From: Candidatus Dormiibacterota bacterium | GTDB lineage: Bacteria; Chloroflexota; Dormibacteria; Aeolococcales; Aeolococcaceae | Reading direction: 5' to 3' | Assembly: GCA_003153215.1 (NCBI GenBank) | Contig: PLXL01000010.1 | Location: forward strand, 1 to 7,225 | Length of the DNA stretch: 7,225 bases | In this document: piece by piece, positions 1 to 6,248 of the stretch | Numbering within the stretch: the first letter of the stretch is position 1 | Layout: every line of letters starts with the position of its first letter | Translations under genes and position numbers: made by a program | Notes under the pieces: generated by a model | The model's database searches: none | What the model saw: only the letters and a program-made list of their open reading frames with translations | What the model was told of the DNA's origin: nothing

Positions 1-1103
1 TCCCCATTGTCGTCGTCGCTGATCACGACGGCGACATGTCCGTCCCCGCTGTCGCCGGGGAATCCCGCGTAGGAGACGGCGGAGCCGTACGGGGGCAGGA
101 CGGACGGTGGCAGCGTGGCGAGGCCCAGCTTCCCGGCGGCGGTGGCGTACCACTCGCCCCCGTTGCCCAGGTTCTGCGGGGAGCCGCCGCCCACGCCGGC
201 GGGGAAGGGGTCGAAGTTGCGGGCGGCCCAGTACGTGCACTGTCCGGCCTGGTAGTAGTCGGTGAAGCCCGCGGCCGGGACCCAGGGGAAGACCCCGGTC
301 GTCGCCGCCACCTCGCAGCGGCCGCTCGGACAGTCGGGGGCAGAGCCGCCCATGGCGGGCTCGCCGGCGGTGATCCAGGCCTGATAGATGGGCATGTACT
401 GGGTGACCACTGTCTCGGCCGACTGGGCAGGGGTGGGCGTGGGAGAGGCGCCGATGGGCGTCGCCGTCGCCTGGCCAGGGGTCGGCGTGAGAGGAACGCT
501 GCTCGGCGTCGCGGCCGCCTGGCCGGGGCTCGCCATGGGAGAGGCGCTCGCCGTTGTGGCCGGCGCCCCCCCGAGGTACGCGGCGACCGCCGCCTCGAGC
601 TCGGCCTGGCTGGCCGCGCTGGTCGCCCCCTGGTCCTCCAGGATCTGCGCCGCCGCGAGGGCCTCATCCGCCACGTCCAGCTCCCCCTGGGGCTCGCCCC
701 AGTCGGCTCCGGACCTGGTGTCGCCGGTCGTGATGAACGCTGCCGGCGCGAGCCCGACCGCCTCGCCGGCGCTGGTGAAGGTGGCCGGCTCCATCTGGAA
801 CTCCCCGTACGCGCTGGGCGATCCGTCCGGGCCCACGCTCTGACTGACCATCAGGGCGTTGAAGGTCATGCCGCTGGTCTGCGCAGCGATGGCCATGAGC
901 AGTGCCTGTGGGACGCCGGTGCCCTGCGCGGCGGTCGCGAACGCGGAGAGCTGGCTTTCGGGTGGGAAGGCGACGCCGACCTGGGCGCTGTCCTCGTTGA
1001 CTGCGGAGGAGGTGAGGGTCGTGAAGCCGGCGAGCAGGGCGACGCTGCCGACAAGGGGAAGGAGGACGCAGCCCGCCGCGGCGCCGCAACACTGGAGTTT
1101 CAT
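1..1103 (-). CDS. Secreted/anchored cell-wall hydrolase: transglycosylase-like domain + repeat linker + CHAP domain (partial, 3' end off window)
   Basis: Read from ATG at 1103, the frame stays open for 367 codons and runs off the left edge, so the C-terminus is missing. Residues 12-30 are a hydrophobic signal or anchor segment after a Cys-rich start (MKLQCC). Residues 50-110 look like a lytic transglycosylase fold, with VPQALLMAIAAQTSG and AYGEFQMEPATF at the places where families have their ES-G and GLMQ-P-T motifs. Residues 183-230 are a Pro/Thr/Ala linker of three 16-residue repeats. From about 283 there is a CHAP domain: GQCTYWAARN with Cys289 as nucleophile and DGHVAVV with His356. CHAP domains are amidases or endopeptidases that cut peptidoglycan peptides. 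Conjugation systems carry such VirB1-like enzymes to open the wall for the transfer channel, which fits its position after the VirB4 gene. A GAAGGG ribosome site lies 8 nt before the ATG. CHAP identity is confident; the N-terminal domain assignment is less so. Confidence 0.88.
   Translation of the reverse strand, partial: MKLQCCGAAAGCVLLPLVGSVALLAGFTTLTSSAVNEDSAQVGVAFPPESQLSAFATAAQGTGVPQALLMAIAAQTSGMTFNALMVSQSVGPDGSPSAYGEFQMEPATFTSAGEAVGLAPAAFITTGDTRSGADWGEPQGELDVADEALAAAQILEDQGATSAASQAELEAAVAAYLGGAPATTASASPMASPGQAAATPSSVPLTPTPGQATATPIGASPTPTPAQSAETVVTQYMPIYQAWITAGEPAMGGSAPDCPSGRCEVAATTGVFPWVPAAGFTDYYQAGQCTYWAARNFDPFPAGVGGGSPQNLGNGGEWYATAAGKLGLATLPPSVLPPYGSAVSYAGFPGDSGDGHVAVVISDDDNG
414..557 (-). 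repeat. Three tandem degenerate 48-bp repeats coding 16-residue linker units
   Basis: Within the CHAP hydrolase, codons 183-230 form three in-frame units: TTASASPMASPGQAAA, TPSSVPLTPTPGQATA and TPIGASPTPTPAQSAE. The DNA copies (48 bp each) are clearly related but diverged. The encoded stretch is a flexible Pro/Thr spacer between the transglycosylase-like and CHAP domains. Confidence 0.75.
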
Positions 1104-1111
1104 CGCGTTGA

Positions 1112-1117
1112 CCCTTC
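1112..1117 (-). promoter_or_regulatory. Ribosome binding site for the CHAP hydrolase
   Basis: GAAGGG on the minus strand, 8 nt upstream of the ATG at 1103. It decides this start: it sits in front of the codon that gives a clean hydrophobic N-terminal segment, while the next in-frame ATG is only at residue 70, inside the transglycosylase-like domain. Confidence 0.55.
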
Positions 1118-1140
1118 AGACATCGCGAACCTCGACATCA

Positions 1141-1156
1141 TCGCCACCGGTGGCGA
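1141..1156. repeat. Perfect 16-bp palindrome
   Basis: TCGCCACCGGTGGCGA equals its own reverse complement. It lies in the 157-nt gap, 38 nt upstream of the CHAP gene start. It could be an operator for a dimeric regulator. With no loop and no following T-run, it is a poor intrinsic terminator. It also overlaps the putative integrase relic, so it may be no more than a by-product of that coding sequence. Confidence 0.5.
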
Positions 1157-1260
1157 CGTCCCCCGCATCTGCGATCTCTTCGGCCTTTCCGTCAACGCCG
1201 CCCCGACCTGGCCCAAGGTCATACCTGGAGTCCGCGAACTGAGGAGAGGACGTATCCTTT

Positions 1261-2598
1261 TCACGACATACGATCCCCGGAGTTCACGACGGTTGACCCC
1301 TGAGTTTCCCGGAACTCCCGGAGGTTCTCCCGCATGCGCTGGTCGGTGTCGCAGATGGCCTGTTCCTGCGGCGATATCCAGTGGCGCACGAGGTACGAGC
1401 GGCTGCCCACGCGCCACAGCGCCACCCCCCTGCCCAGCCCTGAGATGGTCCGAGCCTCCTCGTCGTTGAGCTGGAGCAGCTCGCGCGTTGCGGGCAGCTC
1501 TCCGGAGTGCTGGGCGTAGCAGACGACCGTCTCGGTGTCGCTGATCAGGCCGCGGACGAGGCGGACCTGCGCGGAGTCGGCGGAGCCCGCGGCCTGCAGG
1601 TCGGTGAGCCGATGGAGCACGGCGAGGTACTGCGCCCCCTGGCTACGGGCCAGCTTGTACGAGGCCCGGAGCCACTGCGCGGTCTCCAGGTTGGAGAGGA
1701 GCGCCCAGGCCTCGTCGAGGACGACGATCCGCTTGGTCGATGGGTCACCGGCGAGGACGCCCTGGAACCAGGCGCCAACGCAGGCCATGAGGATGGGGAG
1801 CGCGGTCGAGCCGTACACGGCGGAGAGATCGAAGCTGACCAGCGGGGCAGCGAGGTCGATGGCCGCCGACGTCTCGCCGTCGAACATGCCGCAGAGGTCG
1901 CCGTCGACCAGGCGGCGCAAGTCCAGGGCGACGCTCCGCGAGGCGGCCGCGAGCGCGTCCTGGGTCGTGGAGGCGGCCTCCGCGGCGCCCGAGGAGGGGT
2001 GCAGCAGTGCCTCGACGACGTCGCGGAGGGTCGGTGCGATGTCCCACCTCGAGCGCGGGGTGGCGTCGTCGGTGGCCAGCTCCAGGGCGAGGCGCTCCTC
2101 GGGGGTGAGCGGGCGGCCGAGCGATGCGCCGCACACGGCGCTCAAGATCCGGATCCTCTCCATGAGACGGGTGTGCAGGTCGCCGGCCAGGCCGAGGTCG
2201 AGCGGATTGAGCCGCAGCCCGCCGCCCTCGCCGTCGGGCCGGAGCACCACCGGAGAGACCCCGCAGGCGGCGCAGAGGGCGCCGTTCTCTCCCTTGGGGT
2301 CGAGCATCAGTGCCTGGCGCCCGAAGACCAGCTGGCGGTATACGTAGGTCTTCACGAGCGCGCTCTTGCCGAGGCCGAGCTGACCCAGGACCAGCATGTT
2401 GGGGTTGGTGAGCAGCCCGGCGTTGTACAGCTCCCAGGGGTCGTACGTGAAGGAGCCGCCGTGGAGGTCGCGCCCGATGTAGACGCCCCGCGAGAAGCCG
2501 CGTCCCTCGCAGATGCCGGGATACACGGACTGGAGGTGGGCGGTCGTCGCCCGGTGGAGGACGGCACCGGGGCTGCGCAGCGCGGAGAGGGCGGGCAT
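1261..2598 (-). CDS. VirB4/TraC-type conjugation ATPase (stand-alone C-terminal motor domain)
   Basis: 445 aa from ATG at 2598 to TGA at 1261-1263. Walker A is GQLGLGKS (residues 72-79, Lys78), followed by the family's MLDPKGE at 98-104. Walker B is RIVVLDEAWALL (290-301, Asp295/Glu296). HRLTDL at 329-334 occupies the place of the conserved sensor motif after Walker B. The N-terminal IGRDLHGGSFTYDPWELY (41-58) is the usual lead-in to the ATPase fold in actinobacterial homologues. It should work as a hexameric cytoplasmic motor powering assembly of, or transport through, the type IV channel. At 445 aa it lacks the long N-terminal half of classical VirB4 (about 800 aa). That half seems to be supplied by the upstream SCO6880-family protein. 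The start overlaps that gene's stop (TGATG). A GGGGG ribosome site lies 8 nt before the ATG. A GTG at 2601 is the alternative start. Confidence 0.93.
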   Translation of the reverse strand: MPALSALRSPGAVLHRATTAHLQSVYPGICEGRGFSRGVYIGRDLHGGSFTYDPWELYNAGLLTNPNMLVLGQLGLGKSALVKTYVYRQLVFGRQALMLDPKGENGALCAACGVSPVVLRPDGEGGGLRLNPLDLGLAGDLHTRLMERIRILSAVCGASLGRPLTPEERLALELATDDATPRSRWDIAPTLRDVVEALLHPSSGAAEAASTTQDALAAASRSVALDLRRLVDGDLCGMFDGETSAAIDLAAPLVSFDLSAVYGSTALPILMACVGAWFQGVLAGDPSTKRIVVLDEAWALLSNLETAQWLRASYKLARSQGAQYLAVLHRLTDLQAAGSADSAQVRLVRGLISDTETVVCYAQHSGELPATRELLQLNDEEARTISGLGRGVALWRVGSRSYLVRHWISPQEQAICDTDQRMRENLREFRETQGSTVVNSGDRMS

Positions 2599-4109
2599 CA
2601 CCAGATCCCCCGGGCGAGCGGCAGGGTGGCGGCAAAGCCGCGGTCGTGCTCGCCGTCCATGCGGCGGAGGTCGAGGCAGGAGAGAGCGGCGTGCTCCTCC
2701 GCGCTGCCGCAGGCCCTCTCCATATCGGCGATGGAGGTGACGCTCACGGTGAGGTGGCCGGAGAAGCGGTACTCGGCGTGGCCGTCGGCGAGCTCGGACT
2801 CACGGCGCTCCACCCCCTCGGCCTGGCGCTCCGTGTCGATCGAGGTGCGGAAGCCGTGCCGCTGGCGGAGCTGCTCGTCGGCGAGGTGCTCGGTGCGCTG
2901 GGCCTCGAGGTCGCGCCGGGCCTGGATCGGGTCGATGGGGACCATGCAGACCGAGACGCTCATCCGGGCGCGGGTCTGGAGCAGGAGAGGCATGAGGAAG
3001 CCGGGCCCGACGGGGACCCGCGGCCACTCGCTGATCCAGTACGACGTGTGAAGGGCGGAGTCCGTCTCGTATCCCCGCCACGACGCCCGCGCGAAGAGCG
3101 GCCCGCTCGCCGACACCGGGACGCCCTCGTGTCCGGGGTGGTGGCGGGCTGTGAGTCGCAACTGGTCGGTCGCCCCGGGGTCCCAGGCCTCACGCAGCGT
3201 CTGGGCCAGCAGGCGGGGTGGCAGCGCCCCCTCGACCTCGATGTCGGCCCGCTGCATCTGGGCCTGGAGGGCGTGGAGCTGGCGGCTGAGTACCTCGCCG
3301 GCGCCGGTGTCGCCGCCCCCCGCCTGGCGGATCTGCTGGCCCGCGCTCCGCAGACTGACCTGGAGCGCGACCAGGACCTGGACCTCCTGCGCCTCGGCGA
3401 CCGGAGCCGCGTCGTCGAGGAGGGTCAGGTAGCTGCGCACGATCGGGCTGTGCAGGTCGAGGGTGCGCTGCTCGGCCAGGTGGCGAGCCAGCGCATCGGG
3501 ATCCTCGGCCAGAGTGCGCACGACGAGCTGGAGGGCGGAGATGGGGGTGCCGCGGCGGGCCAGGCTCGCCTGGACGGCCCCCCAGGCCCCCATGCGCCGG
3601 CCCTTCTCGCCGGAGTCCGCCAGGGCGAACGAGGTGCCGCGGACCCGGAGCACGGCGGTCCAGGTGCCCCGCCGTCTGTCCTTGACCACGCCCAGCTCGC
3701 CGCGGGGGACGGGGACGGCGAGGATGGTGCAGTCGCGCAGGACCGGAGGAAAGGCGGGCTGCTCGGCGATCACCCGGGTCTCGCCGCCCCGGGCGGTGCG
3801 CAGGACCTGGCCGCGGCGTGGCTGCGGGGAGCGCCAGGTGCGCTTGCCGTGGAGGAGGAAGTGCAGGACGGCGGGCAGCCACTCGTCGAGCGCGCGTCCC
3901 GAGATGGGGACGAACGCGGCGGTGGTGGTGAGACCGACCACGAGAAGCAGGGCCAAGAGCCCGCCGGCACTGCCGCGGGCGCCGAGGAGGACGACCATGC
4001 CGACGAAGGCGCCGGTGGCGAGGATCGCGATCTGACCGAGGCGGACCCCGAGCAGGAGGCCGCGCCGGTCGCGCGGGCCGAAGTGGTACCGGATGTCGGT
4101 GCTACTCAT
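2598..4109 (-). CDS. SCO6880-family type IV secretion membrane protein (PrgI-like, VirB4 N-terminal equivalent)
   Basis: 503 aa from ATG at 4109. After a short basic N-terminus there are two transmembrane helices at about 23-43 and 48-68, then FVPISGRALDEWLPAVLHFL (66-85) and an Arg-rich stretch, the typical PrgI-like layout. The remaining 400 residues are a soluble domain rich in Leu, Arg and Glu with no Walker motifs, ending in SIADMERACGSAEEHAALSC and LARGIW. In actinobacterial conjugation loci such a protein directly precedes the VirB4-like ATPase, as here. I infer that the pair forms a VirB3/VirB4-like membrane-anchored motor. The stop of the upstream gene and this start share ATGA (4106-4109), and a strong AGGAAGGAAG ribosome site lies just upstream. 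The frame is open far upstream of 4109, but that part is antisense-like Arg-rich sequence inside the preceding gene, so I reject it. Confidence 0.85.
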   Translation of the reverse strand: MSSTDIRYHFGPRDRRGLLLGVRLGQIAILATGAFVGMVVLLGARGSAGGLLALLLVVGLTTTAAFVPISGRALDEWLPAVLHFLLHGKRTWRSPQPRRGQVLRTARGGETRVIAEQPAFPPVLRDCTILAVPVPRGELGVVKDRRRGTWTAVLRVRGTSFALADSGEKGRRMGAWGAVQASLARRGTPISALQLVVRTLAEDPDALARHLAEQRTLDLHSPIVRSYLTLLDDAAPVAEAQEVQVLVALQVSLRSAGQQIRQAGGGDTGAGEVLSRQLHALQAQMQRADIEVEGALPPRLLAQTLREAWDPGATDQLRLTARHHPGHEGVPVSASGPLFARASWRGYETDSALHTSYWISEWPRVPVGPGFLMPLLLQTRARMSVSVCMVPIDPIQARRDLEAQRTEHLADEQLRQRHGFRTSIDTERQAEGVERRESELADGHAEYRFSGHLTVSVTSIADMERACGSAEEHAALSCLDLRRMDGEHDRGFAATLPLARGIW

Positions 4110-5644
4110 GCGGGGCTTCCTTCCTGCTGCGGGGTGGCGGGGCGGGGACGGGTGCGAGCGATGGCGGGCCCGGCGTCTGTTGCCTGGGGGATACCGCCCG
4201 GATCTGTGGGGAAGGCGTCGAGTGCCGCGGGCGTTGGTCCCGCTTTCGGAGCGGGCGGCTGGCCCCCGCCTCCCGGCGATCCACTGGGCGACGCGCCACC
4301 CCCTGCGGAGCCGCCGTCGGGCTGACCGCCGCCGCCGGCGATCTTGAGCGGGCCTCCCGACGAGCCGCTCGGACCGCCCCCTGCTCCGGGGGTCGGGACG
4401 GCGCCCGAACCCTTGCTGAGCGCGGCGCCGCCACCCACCGCCTCGGAGGTTCCGCCCGAAGCGACCGCGGCGCCGACCCGCTGGCCGGTTCGGACGGCGG
4501 CGGCTCCCGCGCGCTTGCCGAAGCCCGACGCCCCGCCAACCATGCCGGCGATCGCGGTCGCCTCGAGGATGGGGAGGAGGCGGAAGACCGCGAAGGGTGC
4601 CAGGGCGGCGAGCAGAAAGATGAGGCCCGCGGCGACCAGGGCGCCGAAGTTCCCGGTGCTCATCGACGAGGCGAGCGCCTCCGCCCCCAGCACCAGGACG
4701 AAGGCCATGACGAACTTGCTGATGCAGAGCACGAAGAGGGTCTCGGCGCCGCGCTTGAGCGCCCGGTGGGCGCCGGGCCAGAGCGAGGCCAGGGCGATGA
4801 GGGGGATGAAGGCGGCGACGATGTAGACGGCGGCGTCGCGGGCCAGGAGCTCGAGGTAGCAGAACAGGGTGGCGGCGATGAGCACCAGAGAGGCGAGCAC
4901 GGTCAGGAAGTCGGTGCCGAGGTTCGCGGTCGAGATCTGCAGCGACCACGACGCGAGGCCGTGCAGGCCGCCGACGACCTCCCAGCTCGTCGCCAGGTTG
5001 GTGAGGGCGAGGAGCTCTGACACCAGCCAGATCGCGATGAAGGTGACGAAGGTGGCGACCGGAAGCCGGACGACAAGCAGGCGGATCATGCCCGGGATGT
5101 CACCGCGGATCACCCCCGACATGACCGAGGCGAGGACCACCAGCACCATCAGCCAGGCGGCGATGACGACCGAGCCGGGTGGCCCGGTCGACCCGGACGC
5201 GCTGCCGCTGCCGTAATAGGCGCCCATGAACCACGGAGCGGTGAGGTCGGGGTTCGCCGGGTCGAGCGCGAACAGGCCGATGACGTAGGTGGTCGAGGCG
5301 GCAGCGGCCTGGGTGATCCAATTGGCCACCGCGTCGATCGCCGGACCGAAGATGAGGCTGGTGATGATCCCGCCGCCGCCCGAGTAGCGAGGAGAAGCAG
5401 CCGGCAGCGGCGTGACGGTGGGCGCTGTGGTGGACGAGGCGGTGGGTAGCGGCGTGGCGCTGGTACCCGCGGTCGCCGCGGGCGCCGGCGAGGCGGGGTC
5501 GGCCCGGACCGCCGCCGGCGAGGCCACCGCCGCGGTCAGGGCGGCCAGCACCAGGAGGAGTGCTCCGGCCGCCCGCGGCACGAGTCGGCGACGCCGCCGC
5601 TCGGCGAGTGCGCTCACGGTTGCGGCCGGCGCGAGCTCGCTCAC
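4106..5644 (-). CDS. VirB6/TrbL-like polytopic conjugation membrane protein
   Basis: 512 aa from GTG at 5644 to TGA at 4106-4108. Residues 16-24 are basic (RRRRR), followed by a hydrophobic core at 25-46 and a likely signal-peptide cut near AVRA-DP. Then come a Thr/Ala/Pro-rich extracytoplasmic stretch (50-85), an amphipathic segment with an aromatic-rich loop (92-145), and six hydrophobic helices at about 158-178, 190-213, 245-265, 271-290, 300-326 and 334-357. The tail (370-512) is Gly/Pro/Ser-rich and predicted disordered. Signal peptide plus multi-helix core plus long low-complexity tail is the actinobacterial form of the TrbL/VirB6 inner-membrane pore. The GTG overlaps the upstream stop (GTGA), with AGG 7 nt before it. 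A GTG at 5677 in the same frame is an alternative that would overlap the upstream gene by 37 nt. The family call rests on topology and neighbours, as these proteins diverge quickly. Confidence 0.82.
   Translation of the reverse strand: MSELAPAATVSALAERRRRRLVPRAAGALLLVLAALTAAVASPAAVRADPASPAPAATAGTSATPLPTASSTTAPTVTPLPAASPRYSGGGGIITSLIFGPAIDAVANWITQAAAASTTYVIGLFALDPANPDLTAPWFMGAYYGSGSASGSTGPPGSVVIAAWLMVLVVLASVMSGVIRGDIPGMIRLLVVRLPVATFVTFIAIWLVSELLALTNLATSWEVVGGLHGLASWSLQISTANLGTDFLTVLASLVLIAATLFCYLELLARDAAVYIVAAFIPLIALASLWPGAHRALKRGAETLFVLCISKFVMAFVLVLGAEALASSMSTGNFGALVAAGLIFLLAALAPFAVFRLLPILEATAIAGMVGGASGFGKRAGAAAVRTGQRVGAAVASGGTSEAVGGGAALSKGSGAVPTPGAGGGPSGSSGGPLKIAGGGGQPDGGSAGGGASPSGSPGGGGQPPAPKAGPTPAALDAFPTDPGGIPQATDAGPAIARTRPRPATPQQEGSPA
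4116..4125 (-). promoter_or_regulatory. Strong ribosome binding site for the SCO6880-family gene
   Basis: AGGAAGGAAG on the minus strand ends 6 nt before the ATG at 4109, inside the last codons of the upstream membrane-protein gene. With the ATGA overlap it points to 4109 as the true start and suggests strong reinitiation rather than simple read-through. Confidence 0.75.
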
Positions 5645-5991
5645 CCGCTCACCTGGGTACCGAGGGTGTACAGCCACTGGATGAGCGCGGGGGCCGCGCC
5701 GATGACGAAGACGCCCAGGAGGGCGCCGAAGACGGAGAGCTTGGCCTTGGACATCTGGTACGAGTTGCCGCTGTGGGAGCTGAAGGCCCAGACGGCGGCG
5801 CCTACCACCAAACCGACCAGGCAGGCGACCAGGGCCGCCCAGCGCACCCCGGCGACCAGGCCGAGGATCTGGTCAGAGCCGGGGAGCTGGCTGGGGTCGG
5901 GCGATGGGTTGATCCAGCTGGGGTCCGAGCTGGAGCTGGCCGCGGCCAGAAAGGGATGGAGAAGCGGGATCAGGTCGGGGAGGATGAGCAT
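5641..5991 (-). CDS. Small two-helix VirB2/TrbC-like membrane protein (pilin-like)
   Basis: 116 aa from ATG at 5991 to TGA at 5641-5643. A hydrophobic N-terminus (MLILPDLIPLLHPFLAAA) resembles a short signal or anchor. A Ser/Pro linker follows (19-38), then two transmembrane helices at about 43-70 and 86-109, joined by the short polar loop SSHSGNSYQMSKAK. Length, two-helix hairpin and position as first gene of the run fit the small pilin-like subunit of actinobacterial conjugation loci, with the VirB6-like gene directly after it (GTGA overlap). ATG at 5991 is preferred because ACGAGG lies 9 nt upstream and the protein then begins with its hydrophobic segment. ATGs at 6021 and 6030 and a GTG at 6075 share the frame, but would add polar residues of no clear character and run into the repeat array. 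Whether it is a true pilin or a small channel component is open. Confidence 0.75.
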   Translation of the reverse strand: MLILPDLIPLLHPFLAAASSSSDPSWINPSPDPSQLPGSDQILGLVAGVRWAALVACLVGLVVGAAVWAFSSHSGNSYQMSKAKLSVFGALLGVFVIGAAPALIQWLYTLGTQVSG

Positions 5992-6248
5992 GGTGAGCGG
6001 CCTCGTGAGTGGCGGATGCATGCGCCCCATCCCACCAGCGGCCGCGTACGAATCGCGTACGAATCGCCCCCGCACTTGCCGGGACTTCGACGCGTACGCG
6101 CCAGACGCCGCGTACGCGATCAGCGCGCTGTGACGCGACCGCGCGTACAGATGCGATGGGTCGGCGCGTGTGCGCGTACAGACGCGATCTTCGCGCCGCG
6201 TTCGCGCGTACAGGCGCGTACGCGGCGTTGAAAATTCTCAGGAAACTG
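5992..6248. promoter_or_regulatory. Intergenic control region of the secretion operon
   Basis: 257 nt between the zinc/HTH gene and the first secretion gene. It must hold the promoter of the secretion run unless transcription reads through from the zinc/HTH gene. It is filled with GCGTAC motifs (listed separately). The A+T-rich stretch at about 6228-6260, unusual for this DNA, includes TGAAAATTCTCA (6229-6240), a palindrome with two mismatched positions. The best minus-strand promoter pair I could form there (TTAGCC, 17 nt, GAATTT) matches the consensus poorly, so I do not call it. No intrinsic terminator is visible. Confidence 0.5.
6001..6006 (-). promoter_or_regulatory. Ribosome binding site for the pilin-like gene
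   Basis: ACGAGG on the minus strand, 9 nt before the ATG at 5991. The upstream ATGs (6021, 6030) have only poorly spaced G-rich stretches, so this site decides the start. Confidence 0.5.

Larger units (their letters stand above)
1098..1242 (+). pseudogene. Possible decayed C-terminus of a plus-strand integrase-like gene
   Basis: Between the two minus-strand genes, plus-strand translation gives a protein-like stretch that is not Arg/Pro-rich like the other antisense frames here. The frame starting at 1101 reads DPSDIANLDIIATGGD and then VPRICDLFGLSVNAA (to 1202). A shift into another frame gives YLESAN followed by TGA at 1240-1242. From memory, C-termini of many actinobacterial site-specific integrases carry a similar D-P-x-x-I-x-D-L-F-G-L-S---A-x-R-Y pattern just before the stop. 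I infer a relic of such a gene, truncated on its 5' side by the CHAP gene and frameshifted near 1203-1220. It has no visible start of its own. It could instead be chance coding-like sequence. Confidence 0.38.
1104..1260 (-). other. Intergenic gap between VirB4-like ATPase and CHAP hydrolase
   Basis: 157 nt, the only gap in the minus-strand series after 5991. It contains the 16-bp palindrome at 1141-1156, the GAAGGG ribosome site and the plus-strand integrase-like relic. I found no convincing -35/-10 pair and no hairpin followed by a T-run. Whether the CHAP gene has its own promoter or is read through from the ATPase gene cannot be decided from the sequence. Confidence 0.5.

Noticed and set aside
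23..1092. Minus-strand Arg/Pro-rich frames opposite the hydrolase reading frame
   Set aside because: They overlap the frame that encodes the signal segment, repeats and CHAP domain, and have no domain content of their own.
36..1469. Long plus-strand open frame (477 codons)
   Set aside because: It is mostly antisense to the CHAP hydrolase and ATPase genes and has the Arg/Gly/Ala-rich composition of GC-rich shadow frames. Only the stretch at about 1098-1242 reads like protein, and that is listed separately as a possible relic.
1507..3051. Long plus-strand open frame (514 codons)
   Set aside because: It is antisense to the VirB4-like ATPase and SCO6880-family genes, both with clear motifs or topology, and has low-complexity composition and no domain.
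2646..4325. Long plus-strand open frame (559 codons)
   Set aside because: It is a shadow of the SCO6880-family gene, rich in Gly, Ala, Glu and Arg with no recognisable motif.
4110..4949. Upstream extension of the SCO6880-family protein
   Set aside because: The frame is open, but the extra 280 residues are Arg/Pro-rich antisense-like sequence inside the VirB6-like gene. The ATG at 4109 has an ATGA overlap and a strong ribosome site.
5992..6075. Longer N-terminus of the pilin-like protein (GTG 6075, ATG 6030 or 6021)
   Set aside because: These add polar residues from the repeat region and have poor ribosome sites. ATG 5991 has ACGAGG at 9 nt.
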